A stretch of DNA of 64,000 nucleotides from Lineus longissimus (GCF_910592395.1 NC_088320.1:9052001-9116000); one strand, 5' to 3'; positions 34,737 to 45,849 are shown, counted from the first letter of the stretch. Translations and numbers: made by a program. Notes: generated from the letters alone by a model not told the origin.

Positions 34737-36160
34737 GCCCCTCAGCCCAAATGGGCTAAAGGGGTATTGTCGTCCAGTGCGCCATCCGTCCGTCCGGGCG
34801 GGCGTCTGCCACTTGGTTTTTGTCGATTTCTAGGAGAACGGCTTTGACAATCAATTCAATTTTTTGGTATGTACCTTTGGGGTGACTAGAGGAAGGTTCC
34901 TTTCGAAAACAGGCTTGTTCCGATTATCAATATGACCACTAGGGCGGCGTGCTTGAATTCGGTGTCCGTCAATTTCGAGGAGAACCGTTCCTCTGATCAA
35001 ATTCATTTTTGGTATGTATGTTGGGGGTGACTAGAGGAAGGTTTCTTTCGAAAACCAGCTTGTTCTGATTCTCAATATGGTCACCAGGGCAACATGCTTG
35101 AAATCGGTTTCCTTCAATTTCGAGGAGAACGGCTTGGAGGATGGAATCAATTTTTACCCATCGGCCTGAATGGGCTAGAAGGGTATTGTCGTCACGTGCG
35201 CCGTCCGTCCGGGCGGGCGGGCGGGCATCTACTACTTGGTTTCCGTCGATTTCTAGGAGAACAGCTTTGACAATCAATTTAATTTTTTGGTATGTACATT
35301 AGGGGTGACTAGATGAAGGTTCCTTTCGAAAACAGGCTTGTTCCGATTATCAATATGACCACTAGGGCGGCGTGCTTGAATTCGGTGTCCGTCAATTTCG
35401 AGGATAACCGTTCCTCTGATCAAATTCATTTTTTGTATGTACGTTGGGAGTGACTAGAGGAAGGGTCCTTTTGAAAACGGGCTTGTTCTGATAATCAATA
35501 TGGTCACCAGGGCGGCGTGTTTGAAATTGGTTTCTGTCAATTTCGAGGAGAACCGTTCGTCCGATCAAATTCGTTTTTGGTATGTACGTTGGGGTGACTA
35601 TAGAGAAAGGTTCCTTTCAAAAACCGGCTCGTTCTGATTCTCAATATGGTCACCAGGGCGGCGTGCTTGAAATCGGTTTCCGTCGATTACGAGGAGAATC
35701 GTTCGTCGGATTAAATTCATTTTTGGTATGTCCGTTGGGGGTGACTAGAGGAAGGTTCCTTTTGAAAACCGGCTCGTTCTGATTATCAATATGACCACTA
35801 GGGTGGCGTGCTTGAATTCGGTGTCCGTCAATTTCGAGGAGAACCGTTCGTCCGATCAAATTCATTTTTTGTATGTACGTTGGGGGTGACTAGAGGAAGG
35901 GTCCTTTTGAAAACGGGCTTGTTCTGATAATCAATATGGCCACCAGGGCGGCGTGTTTGAAATTGGTTTCCGTCAATTTCGAGGAGAACCGTTCGTCCGA
36001 TCAAATTCGTTTTTGGTATGTACGTTGGGGTGACTATAGAGAAAGGTTCCTTTCAAAAACCGGCTCGTTCTGATTCTCAATATGGTCACCAGGGCGGCGT
36101 GCTTGAAATCGGTTTCCGTCGATTACGAGGAGAACCGTTCGTCGGATTAAATTCATTTTT
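34737..36160 (+). mobile_element. Helitron-like elements C and H, 5' parts with satellite
   Basis: C begins at 34737 with TTTTGCCCCTCAGCCC and AAATGGGCTAAAGGGG, a hairpin. H begins at 35153, inserted after AATCAATTTTT of C, with a similar but less perfect hairpin. Both continue through a GTCCGTCC/GGGCGGGCGG run into 145 bp units. The array is then interrupted by element G. Confidence 0.65.
34819..36160 (+). repeat. 145 bp satellite array 2 with a 436 bp higher-order period
   Basis: Anchors at about 34821, 34966, 35111 (C) and 35243, 35389, 35534, 35680, 35825, 35970, 36116 (H). Units at 35389, 35534 and 35680 match those at 35825, 35970 and 36116 better than their neighbours (for instance GGGTGACTATAGAGAAAGG occurs only every third unit), a 436 bp trimer. 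Confidence 0.88.
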
Positions 36161-39100
36161 AGCTCAGCTGACAAAGTCAGCGGAGCTAGTCAAATAGCTA
36201 TTCGATTGGTGTCCATCCTTCCATCCATCCAGCCATCTGTAGACAAAGTTGGGCATTTTGTAATCATACAACCGAGGCACTTCAAATCTAGTCTTGCTTA
36301 TAAACACCGCAGAAAATGTTGCTTACGGAAAAAAATTTGGGCGATTCGACTCAAATTCAGCTCCCCAGGGGGCAAAATGCGTAAATGAAAAAACAATTTT
36401 TTGACGCTCTATTCCAGCAGATAAAAGCTTGAAATGAGGTTGAAAAGGTCTTCATGATACAGAAGTTTTGATATAAAATAGATTAGTGTCGATTTATATC
36501 ACCAGTTGGCGGTAGTGAGCAAAACTGTTGTTTGACCCCGGATGACCCCACTTTAAGTTTCCCGCCGAGGTTACCTGGAGTACTATCATCAAGAAAATGC
36601 CGGTGACCTTTTTATTTCTACCAGAGCGATGATTTTGTAAGTGACAAATTTTCTTTTTTAAGCCTTTACGGAAACGTATTTTGGTACGAAACTTCACACG
36701 TTTATAGAAAAGGTCAACGAGAATGTGTTCAAATGCCCTCATAACGATGAGTTCAACAGAATTTGGTCAAAACAACCTTCGAATGGAGTCAACTTTCTTT
36801 GCGAAATTGAAGCGACGACCTCATTATTTATCGTAATTTATGCAGATCTGAGTCCAGCTGATGGGTGATGTTCTGATTTGTGTTCAAACTATTGGAAACT
36901 TCGGAAATTAGTTCTATTAATTCTACTATTCTGCAGGAGTATATTATAGCCATTGATGTTGACAGCTAAAAGCACGAAAACTTTGTTCAGGTTTCTCGTC
37001 CAATCACGTGACCTCTCCAACACTCGATAATGCACTCTTTTCGTCCACGTTTTAGGCCAATCTTCGGCCTGAACATGAAATCTAATAAGCGCAGTACTTA
37101 AATCAGATGTTTCTCTCGCCTTGAAAACATTCCTGGGTAAAATCCATTGAGATTAGCCAAGTTAATCCACTTTTTCCGTGCCTAAAATCTCTGCCGCTGA
37201 ATTCTATAAATAGAAACTATTAACATCGCGGCAGTGTTGTTCCCATTGTGCGCCCTCCCACTTCACACCATGTCAGGAACTTTTACGGAGAAAGAGGGCG
37301 TGCGGTAAGAAGAATGGCCAAAATGACGTCACGTTTTCCTGGCAATGTCGCCATTGGGAAAGCGTCTTTAATTCAGACAACGTTAGAACTAGAAAAACGA
37401 ATATGTTAATTTGCAAAATTAAAAGCAGATTTCACCACTAACCAGCCAAATCGGAATACGACGGCGCAAAATGTTCTCGCTTTCCTCCTGCTAAAAAACC
37501 TTGTTCCCGCACTCCTATTTTAATTTATGCCAAGGAATATGATATGATCTGTTTTCACTTTTTTGTAATTAAATGGTATTCATATAATGAGATCAATAGT
37601 AGTGTCCGTGTCAGATCCCATCATGGAGGTATAAACAACTAGTCTTCTCTCCCCAGGTGCCTCACAGGGACCTTCACGTCCCCATACTCAAGACCAACTC
37701 TTACAATATCGCCCTCAAAACAACCCTGGAGTCATGAATTCACAGGTGCTCCTGTGAAATCTCAGTTCTAGTTTATTTATCAAACTTTATCGAGGGTTAT
37801 CGAATCGAATGGATGTGTCGATCGTCGGGGCGGATTGATATGTGGTTAGGTTGTGCGTCCAAGGCGATTAGGTCATTCAGTTAGTTTGAGAAAGATCATG
37901 ATCATAAAGATGCGTGTTGTGTTATCATAACTGGAAAATAAGTTGAAAGTTATTATTAGTACTACGATTCTTACATGAGTAAAAAGTAGACGTTTTAAGC
38001 AACACAATAATGTTACTCCCATAAAAAAACTGTCAGTTCTCCTTACCACTCACAGAAGCCAAGCCATTGCTGTTAAGTTATGCAGGGGCTTAATCAATTA
38101 CTTGCACTCCCTGTGGGGTGAATAACATAACCTTTTGAACGGCTGGCTGTAGGGGGATGATTGGAACAGCCGGTATACCTGCTGACCTGCTGAACCGAGG
38201 TTAATGTTATTTTCAATCCACGATTGCAGGTCACCTGATTTTCGAGATTTGCGGGAAATGAAATTGTAAACAAACGCATGTGTGCAGTTCAAATGTAAAC
38301 AAAAATGTATTTTTGGTACTTTTGGTTGCTGGACTTGGGTTTTCCCGCAGTTAGGAGCTGGATCAAATTGGTGGTCTATTGTGCTGTTTTAGTCAGAGGT
38401 AGCACTTGATTTTGAAGGGATTTTCAAATTAAGGTGACCATGGTCTTTTATGTGCTCAGCTCACCACAGCTTTCAATACTTGATGTATCTGAAGAGGCGC
38501 GCGGAACCTGACATGGCCTTACCAAGGAGCTGCTCACTTTGCCTTTTTGGCTGAGACATTGCTACATGTAGGACTAGGAGGAGCACGCATTTTAAAGTTA
38601 TAGTAGTGATAGTACAGTTGGTTCGAGCCATTTGGAAGCCGACATGTGAAGGCCTATCTGGGTTCTCCTTCTTCTCCGTATAAAAAGGGGCATATTGCTG
38701 ACTAAGGAACAAGGCATATTGACATTGCCTCATCATCTCTATGGGACCAATTGATATACTTTTATATGCACGCATACATCGTGCCATTTCAGGGTCCGAG
38801 TCTGTGGACAATTGGTTTGATTAATTTGTCTCTTCGATATTGCTCCTTTATTGCATTAGATTTTCATCGCAATTCGATCTATTCAAGATATAGCCAATTT
38901 GAACCTGTCTGCGCCAAGGATAGATTGGTTCCAGATCGACTCACTATGACTAGGAATACGCAGTAGAGCACAATGTCATGAAAAACGACCCTTTGTATTG
39001 TAAATTCCAATCACCTGCAGAACAGGTCAATTTCTCTCAATAAAATTAATTTTGTTGACTCCTGTAATCTCTACCTTATTAAAAAAAAAAGAAAGTGGTG

Positions 39101-39518
39101 CTAGTCCCAAACTGGTAATTTCTATTTATTTTGACCTCTGTTAAATCAGGATACCTCTCAATTACACTTACAGACATCATTTTGTATCCTTGTGCTGTAC
39201 AACCCAGCCTGGACATACCACAGTTGTCCATGGAGAAGTCTCATCCTCTCTGACACTTTTTTTCTGTAAAGCTACTGATACAACATACTGAACTAGGGAT
39301 ATCTTCCGTTGCCTCCTGTAATATTTACATACCATGGCTGATTAGTTCAATCATATTTCATCCAGCTGGCAGCTCTGCATTGGAAATTTTAGTGGTATAA
39401 CGTGTTCTCTTGACCTTCAAACAGTAGTACAAAGCCGATATTTACTACTTTATAGTATACCCTCAGTCCTATGTTATCAGGTCATCCAGCTGAGCGCAAG
39501 GCCCTTGGGCCTCTTGTT
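36161..39518 (+). mobile_element. Helitron-like element G, 3.4 kb, inside the satellite
   Basis: The 5' hairpin AGCTCAGCTGAC/GTCAGCGGAGCT and CATCC-rich microsatellite, and the 3' end AGCTGAGCGCAAGGCCC TTGGGCCTCTTGTT, match A, B and J. It is inserted after TTCATTTTT of a satellite unit and the unit continues with GGTATGTCCG right after it. Non-autonomous; the interior is mostly unique and contains one exon-like piece. Confidence 0.78.
37657..37745 (+). other. Exon-like segment inside element G
   Basis: Acceptor TAGTCTTCTCTCCCCAG precedes; CACAG|GTGCTC follows. One frame, entered after two bases, encodes a Pro/Gln-rich run (ASQGPSRPHTQDQLLQYRP). It may be a captured host exon. No family assigned. 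Confidence 0.3.
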
Positions 39519-39663
39519 GGTATGTCCGTTGGGGGTGACTAGAGGAAGGTTCCTTTTGAAAACCGGCTCGTTCTGATTATCAATATGACCACTAGGGTGG
39601 CGTGCTTGAATTTGGTGTCCGTCAATTTCGAGGAGAACCGTTCGTCCGATCAAATTCATTTTT
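39519..39663 (+). repeat. Single 145 bp satellite unit between elements G and E
   Basis: Starts GGTATGTCCGTTGGGGGTGAC and ends TTCATTTTT, where E is inserted. The unit length is exactly one period. Confidence 0.9.
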
Positions 39664-40780
39664 AGCTCACCTCTTAGCAGAGGTGAGCTTATCCCATACC
39701 GTGGCGTCCGTCGTCCGTCGTCGTCGTCGTCGTCGTCGTCCGTCGTCCGTTAGCAGGGCACGTTTCGTAACTGTTAGAGCTATTGAGTTGAAACTTGGTA
39801 CACATGTACCCTTATGTAATGACACCTGGGAGACCAAGTTTCGGTCCGATTCGTTTCATGGTTTGGCCACCAGGGGGCCAAACGTTAAAAGTGAAAATAT
39901 GCAATATCTCCCTTAATAGTAGTCGGGAAATTTTGAAAAAAATATGGTAGGTACTTCTAGCAAAGGTGCATCATATATCCTCCGGATTTTTGATTTGACC
40001 TCCTTTTCAAGGTCACAGAGGTCAAATGGTGTAAATTGGCCGTTAGGATGTAACGATGGCACGTTTCTAAACTGCAATGACTATTGATACCAAATTTGGT
40101 ACACATTTACCCCTTAGTCAGGTGATCTCAGCAACCGAAGTTTGGTCCAATATGATTCACCACTTGACCACCAGGGGGCAAAATCCAAAAACCTTAAAAA
40201 TGTGATTATTCCTTAACTTCTTGCCCGATTGCCACCAATTTGATATCATGGGTACATCTAACCACCATACAGTATATGTCACACAGGTTTTTAATTTGAC
40301 CTTCTTGTCAAGGTCGCAGAGGTCAAATGGCGTAAATTCGCCGTCGGGCCGTAACTATGGCACGTTTCTTAACTGCAATGACTATTGATCACAAATTAAG
40401 TACACATGTACCCCTTGGTCAGGTGATCTCAGGTACCGAAGTTTGGTGCGATCTGATTTGCCGTTTGGCCTCCAGGGAGGGGGCCAAATCCTAAATTCTT
40501 CAAAATGCCATTATTTCTAGTAATGACTTGCCCGATTGGCACCAATTTTATATCATAGGTACATCTAATTCTAACAACCATTCAATGTGTCACCCGGGTC
40601 TTCTTTGATTTGACCTACTTTTCAAGGTCACAGAGGTCGAATGTACTGTAAATTGGCCATTTTGGGGAAATTGTAATTGCTTGGACCTACATCAAACCTA
40701 ACACTACATGACACAAGACCATGCTCTTTATCCATCTTTCCTCCACATGAGGTGAGCACAATGGCCCTGGCCATTTCATT
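39664..40780 (+). mobile_element. Helitron-like element E, 1.1 kb, inside the satellite
   Basis: The 5' hairpin AGCTCACCTCT TAGC AGAGGTGAGCT is perfect; a GTC microsatellite follows (39706-39752), then three ~301 bp units (GGCACGTTT at 39757, 40058, 40359), and the end GGTGAGCACAATGGCCCTGG CCATTTCATT. It sits after TTCATTTTT of a satellite unit. Non-autonomous. Confidence 0.8.
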
Positions 40781-41300
40781 TGTATGTACGTTGACGGTGA
40801 CTAGAGGAAGGTTCCATTTGAGAACGGGCTCGTTCCGATTATCAATATGGCCACTAGGGTGGCGTGCTTGAATTCGGTGTCCGTCAATTTCGGGGAGAAC
40901 CGTTTGTCCGATCAAATTCATTTTTGGTATGTACGTTGGAGGTGACTAGAGGAAGGTTCCTTTTGAAAACCGGCTCGTTCTGATTCTCAATATGGTCACC
41001 AGGGAAACGTGCTTGAAATCGGTTTTCGTAAATTTCGAGGAGAACGGCTTGGAGGATGGAATCAATTTTTAGTGGGTGTAGGCCTAATGCAGTTTTGTAA
41101 GGGGAAGGTTCCTCTCGAAAATCAGCGCGATTCGAAAGTCAATATGGCCGCCATGCTCACATCCTCAAAATAGGTTTCCACAATTTAAATTTCCAAATGG
41201 AAACTAGCCACTCCACTAAGACAACTTCACCATTATCTCACCTTCAACCTTAATAGGCTGACGGTTTTGCTCGCTTTGCGATGCTATGCTATTTTTTTAT
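40781..41300 (+). mobile_element. Resumed satellite and 3' part of element H
   Basis: Satellite anchors at 40881 and 41026, then the family 3' block (AGTGGGTGTAGGCCTAATGC to GCTCGCTTTGCGATGCTATG). With G and E removed this joins to 36160 in register. Confidence 0.75.
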
Positions 41301-41571
41301 GATTAGGCCTAGGCCAATTTTATTTTATCTCCCCCCCCCCACCAGTTCGCTTGTTTTTCACACAAGTTTTGATCCTTTTTTGTACATTTATGTTTTACCA
41401 TACCACCAACATGAACAGCAAGCCATACAGGGTTGTATATCCTCTCACGGTTTCGCATAATCTGCACAGACTACTCATTGTTTTTGTAACATATAATGGG
41501 GAATGTTAATAATAAATATCTTATTTTGATGGTGTTTTTTTACAAAGTGCTATTTTTTCTGATGTTTACAG

Positions 41572-41800
41572 GATGATGCAGTGTATCATCTACGAGTCAT
41601 TCCGGTGGTCTCCACAGGCAAAGTGGTGTTGCTGTGCATGCTGTGGAACTGATGTCACGAAACCGATCAACCAGTCAGCCATGAGATTGACAGGATCGGG
41701 AAAGAAGATGCTGTATCTTAGCTGATTTGTCCTTCGCATTTTGGCTTTGTCTTACTGTATTATACAAGTTGATTGAATAAAGAAGCCTTGAAATTGAAAA
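41572..41800 (+). other. Possible terminal exon with polyadenylation signal
   Basis: Acceptor TTTTTTCTGATGTTTACAG ends at 41571. One frame reads DDAVYHLRVIPVV and stops at TGA after 26 codons; another opens with ATG and runs 50 codons (Cys-rich start) to TGA near 41724. AATAAA lies at 41776-41781. It looks like the last exon of a transcript ending inside the OTU intron, protein-coding or not. The upstream partner exons are not identified. Confidence 0.38.
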
Positions 41801-41880
41801 GGCATCTCTGAATTTTTATTTATTATAATATTAAAAAATAAAGCTTGCCCTTTAAACCTAAACTCTTGAACATGCAACCT

Positions 41881-42160
41881 TTAACCCTTAAAGTGTCATG
41901 CTAGACCTAAGGTCGAGTTAAAATTCCTACCCCTTTACTGTCGCGCTGGACCCTGGGTCGATAGAGGGTAATGCCTCAGAAAAAAAATTATCCACGGCCC
42001 AATAGGAGTCCGTTATGTTTAGTTTATCTGCCAGTGTAAAGACATCACTGCGTCTGATCATTTGATACCAGGAAACCAAATTGTTTCTACATGAAAATTT
42101 CCCGCAACTTGCAACTGAACGTCAAGCACCTTTTCAGAACAGGTCAGGTCATGCCTCCTG
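41881..42160 (-). mobile_element. Partial inverted copy of the 20630-21207 piggyBac-type MITE
   Basis: TTAACCCTTAAAGTGTCA at 41881 and the following blocks to about 42160 are the reverse complement of the right half of that MITE (shared ACATGAAAATTTCCCGCAA and ATTATCCACGG-like words). The other end is missing; sequence passes into a minisatellite. Confidence 0.7.
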
Positions 42161-42480
42161 TCACAATCAATTAAGAGACCGCATTGTCGCCTGAATGATA
42201 TGAGACAAGAGGGTGATGTCACAATCAAGTAAGTGATCGATATAAGAGAAGAGCGTGATGTAAGGGACGTTATCATGCCTGATGTCACAATCAAGTAAGA
42301 CTTTGTTGTAGCCTGATTGATATAAGAGAAACGGGTGATGCAAGAGACGGCATCATGCCTCATGTCACAATCAAGTAAGAGACTGTATTGTAGCCAGATT
42401 GATATGAGAGTAGAGGGTGATGTAAGATACGGCCTCATGCCTAATGTCACACTCTAGAGACTGCATTGTAGCCTTATGGG
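42150..42480 (+). repeat. ~80 bp minisatellite
   Basis: Repeats of CATGCC-N-GATGTCACAATCAAGTAAGA...TAGCCTGATTGATATGAGAG. CATGCCT ends at 42156, 42280, 42360 and 42442, with 80-82 bp steps for the regular units and one expanded unit with an internal partial copy. Confidence 0.8.
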
Positions 42481-42509
42481 AGGGAATAGGGCAGTGTCAC
42501 AAGAACTAA

Positions 42510-42900
42510 TCTAAACTCAAGGTAATGAAGGCGAGATTTGCACTAACCTACTTTTATGACCTTCTGCCCTACTTTAAGACTGTTATAGCTAAGTAGTTGT
42601 GTTTGGTATCGAACTAAAGATAATGAACAGTAGGTTTGTGCTAACCCATTTTCATTACCAACTGACCTACTTTGAGACGGTTAAAGCGAAAGGTGTCATC
42701 CGTGTTTGATATCAAACTAAAAAGAGTTTAAGAGTATGTTTACCCTGATATACTTTTATGACTTACTAAACAACTTGAACACCGTTGGAGGAAATCAGTC
42801 GTGTTAATGGTATCAAACTAAAGGTATTGAAAGAGCAGTTTTGTGCTGGCCTGCTTAAACACAGTTGGAGCAAAGGCATTGAAGGTATTGAAGAGTGGCT
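42510..42900 (+). repeat. ~100 bp degenerate tandem repeat
   Basis: GGTATCAAACTAAAGGTA-like words recur near 42510, 42605, 42709 and 42809 with shared CTAACCTACTTTTATGAC and GACCTACTTTGAGACGGTT blocks. About four diverged units. Confidence 0.7.
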
Positions 42901-44340
42901 GTGACAAAAGAACCCCTCAACTACTTCATTCACTGCAGTTCAAATTAAACTTTGACAATTGTCATCACCCCTAGGGCCAAATTCACAAAGGGTGTATAAG
43001 GGTTAGACGTGTGTTTCTTCTCCCTGATTGGTTATAGGGCCTATTCATATTCTGTGAAGATTGATATGAAGGACCTGAATCTGTCTATTCAGTAGTTAAA
43101 CACTGTTTTAAGCTGAACGCCCTTCATGAATTTGGCCCCATTTGTCTAAGCTTGATTCCATCTCGTCTGTCTACATCTCCCTATCTACCATTCTGGTATT
43201 CGCATATACTACTTGTTACATTTTCTTGTCATTCATCTCATTCCTTGCTATTCAATTCCGCCAGCGTAGCTATTCAGGCTGCCAGGCCTCTAAACTCATT
43301 TTGGTCTCTTAAAATATTTGAAGGTATTGTTTTGGCAATTCTTCCAAAATGGCCCTGTGCCTGACCAATAAAAAAACAAGGGCCGCTGGCCCTGTAGTGT
43401 AGCCCCTTTCGACCCTAATAGCTCCCTATCCAACCTATCCTCTGAGGCTTGAGTTTCAGGGTGAAGCTAAAGGTCTGTGACTCTCTACATTTGTCACCAT
43501 TTTTGCCTTTTTCCCCTGATCGTATTCAAACGCTTTTCGACCTTTCGTGGACCTTTGCCCCAATACTCTATTGTCACAAGCGTTTTACATTGCAGTTTCC
43601 TCCGGAATCAGTGTGGTCATTATGCCATGATTTTTCAACTCAAGCATTTTCGGTTCTCGTCGATCACCAAAAGCTCCTACTTTTAATTGTTGGTACATAT
43701 TTTACCAATTTCGAACACTTCTTCATATTTTGCAACTTAAACTGAGTTACCCCCCATCACCTGTTCGGCTAGCTTGTAATGCTTTTTTGCCATTGTCGCC
43801 CACTGGATTAGTTTCTTCCAGATGAACCTGAGCCTAGCTGCATGTTTGAAACACCTTAAAAACCTTAATCCCTGGCCCCAATACCCGGGCAAGGAACGTC
43901 TCCAACTGACGACCCAAGCCAGCCGTACAGAGTTAAATCTTTCCCAACAAATGCCCTGCCAAAGTCCATGCCCTTCGCCGTCCACTGACTTCCTTTCACT
44001 TGTTAGCCAGAGCTTGCCTACTTCAAATGATTAAAGCACATAATAGCACATTTCCCAATTACCCAATACTCTTCCAACGTCGGCAGCTATTGCCTATAAT
44101 TTAGCATACATGTACTGCAATCCACCCTGTTTGATGTTGACCTTCCAAAACTGCCCCGTTCATAGCTTTCTTCTGCTCAAGTCTGACAACAAATACTAAT
44201 AGTACCAATATTACCTCACTGGCACAATCTTTAATGCCTTTCCCTGCGTCCTGACGCCTTACTTTACCCCGGAGTATCGGCTTCCGCTGATGCCCCAAAT
44301 GAGTTTACATCACTAGGTTGGACTTTCACGACCAGGGTAT
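42901..44340. other. Unassigned intronic sequence
   Basis: No supported gene. Short frames (for instance 43449-43745 +, 43737-43985 -) lack recognisable motifs. Confidence 0.4.
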
Positions 44341-44344
44341 TCGT

Positions 44345-44505
44345 CGGGCCGTATAATCTATGGTCCATCCTCGAAGGGATTGACATTCCACCTAGATGGT
44401 CTTCCCCGGAAAGGGTTCCCACCCCTCATACATGGTCTGTCCTCGCGAGGATTCCCATTCCTCACTCTATGACCTATCCCCGAAAGGATTTCCATTCTTT
44501 AAACA
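44345..44505 (+). repeat. ~47 bp degenerate tandem repeat
   Basis: Three to four diverged copies of a unit like ATGGTCTRTCCTCGAARGGAT TCCCATTCC. Confidence 0.55.
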
Positions 44506-44759
44506 TCATACGAACCTACCAACTATCAGTAGAAAAACTCTTCTACAACCAATTACCAACACTGAAAAAAGAAATAGAATGATCGACTACGGCCCAAAGA
44601 TCCATTGCCCTGTACATACATGTACCGCATGTACAGAACAATGGAACAAAGGGAGCATAAAAACCTGCACAGGTCGGCATTCCAAAGCAGAATGAATTAT
44701 ATGGGTACATCACCCCAGTCGGGGTTAAGTTTTATATTTTATGCTTCATGTCTTTGCAG

Positions 44760-44843
44760 TTGTTCCTGTGTCAAGCATACCATGAAGAAATTAGAGACAG
44801 GGTGATGGCTTTCATTGAGAAGAATCACGACAAATTGAAATCG
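44760..44843 (+). CDS. Second coding exon of the OTU-domain protein
   Basis: A pyrimidine-rich acceptor (CATGTCTTTGCAG) and a donor (TCG|GTAAAT) bound 84 bp, 28 codons, phase 0 at both ends. It encodes LFLCQAYHEEIRDRV followed by a helical MAFIEKNHDKLKS. In OTUD4/ALG13-type OTU domains the segment right after the ...SEQ of exon 1 has the same layout (hydrophobic pair, xxQ-x-x-H-x-E-(I/V)R, then a (Y/F)(M/I/L)-x-(E/K)N helix), so the two exons are consecutive. The remaining part of the domain, including the catalytic His, is not in this window. DIRS and other elements follow in the next intron. Confidence 0.7.
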
Positions 44844-45480
44844 GTAAATGCTAAAACAAAAGTTATCTTTTTTTGTGGTTATTCCATGTTATTACCTGAA
44901 ATGGCAGTATCAGTTTGTTGGTGTCAAATCCAGCAATAAAAAAAGCCTACCTGTCTTTCAAAGTTGTTTATCTGAAAGATGTTACTGCAGGAAACAGGTT
45001 GAAATCATGATCTTTATTATACAATATATTTCAGTATATAATGCATATGAGATAGAAGGAGATATGTGACCCAACACAACGAAATGAGTCAAATGGGGCA
45101 AAATTGAAGTATTTAGTTATGTATAACACTGGAAAGAAGAAGTTAGCTTCAAAATGACACCAAAACCATTTTATTATCTGTAAAATTGGCCGCGATATTA
45201 TATTTTCATTTCAGTGGTATTCGGGACAAAGAGTTTGTAACATTTTGAGAAAAACAGCTTTAAATGATCATTTTAGAAGGCCTTTGCAAACAATGACTAC
45301 ATCACTTATCATACGGGTTTTTGATTTGACCTAAGGTCACAGAGGTCAAATGGCATAAATTGTCGGTTTGAGTGTAACTATGGCACGTTTCTTAACCGCT
45401 AAAGCTATGAACTTGAAATTTGGTAGACATGACTCCCTATGTCAAGTCACCTCTGACATCAAATTTCGGTCTAATCCGAA
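44844..45480 (+). other. Start of OTU intron 2 with repeat debris
   Basis: At 45066 TGTGACCCAACACAACGAAA looks like one end of another MITE. From about 45298 to 45480 there is a fragment of the ~301 bp HLE repeat (TTTGATTTGACCT, AAGGTCACAGAGGTCAAATG, GGCACGTTTCTTAACCGC), cut off at the DIRS element. Confidence 0.6.
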
Positions 45481-45605
45481 TGTGTCCGAATGGAGTACAC
45501 ATGCAAAAGTCTGACCTGGGTAGGTATGAACTAATAAAATGACATTTTATGTCGTTCATACTCTACCCAGGTCAGACTTTTGCATGTGTACTCCATTCGG
45601 ACACA
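45481..45605. repeat. 125 bp palindrome at the DIRS left border
   Basis: TGTGTCCGAATGG at 45481 mirrors CCATTCGGACACA ending at 45605. The left arm (45481-45545) is identical by eye to the DIRS right end (52023-52087, 65 bp); the right arm is the beginning of the DIRS left inverted repeat. Confidence 0.85.
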
Positions 45606-45722
45606 CCCGAGGAAGAAATAATCTATTTATAATAGAAATCTCTTAGCTAGTTCGCTCAGCTACACCTAGGCGGCGCCCCTATACAGCCTCTGCCTCGTGT
45701 GAGCCGCCATAATCAGTACTTT
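45544..45722 (+). repeat. DIRS left inverted terminal repeat
   Basis: Matches the reverse complement of 51907-52087 with few differences, from GTTCATACTCTACCCAGGTC through GGCGGCGCCCCTATACAGCC to CATAATCAGTACTT. Confidence 0.88.
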
Positions 45723-45849
45723 TTCCTCGGCACATTGTTGCACACTGTTCGAGTTTTTCTACGTTGTTTTCACCAAATTTTGATCGATCCTACGTTCGAG
45801 AAGGACACCCCGGGACACCTTCGGGAAGCTTATTATCTCTAGGGGACGG

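Larger units (their letters stand above)
16041..44759 (+). other. 28.7 kb intron of the OTU-domain gene, filled with transposons
   Basis: It starts GTTCGT and ends TTTGCAG. It contains the inverted-repeat elements at 17898, 18946 and 20630, two small MITEs, HLEs A, D, I, C/H, G and E, two minisatellites and several exon-like orphan pieces. The assignment as one intron is an inference from domain continuity and phase of the flanking exons. Confidence 0.65.

Noticed and set aside
30139-35865. Repeated minus-strand frames beginning MNLIGRTVLLEIDG over the satellite arrays
   Set aside because: They are shadows of the 145 bp unit. 145 is not a multiple of three, so frames rotate between units and no continuing protein is possible.
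42058-42450. 130-codon minus-strand frame
   Set aside because: Translation of the ~80 bp minisatellite; periodic with no domain.
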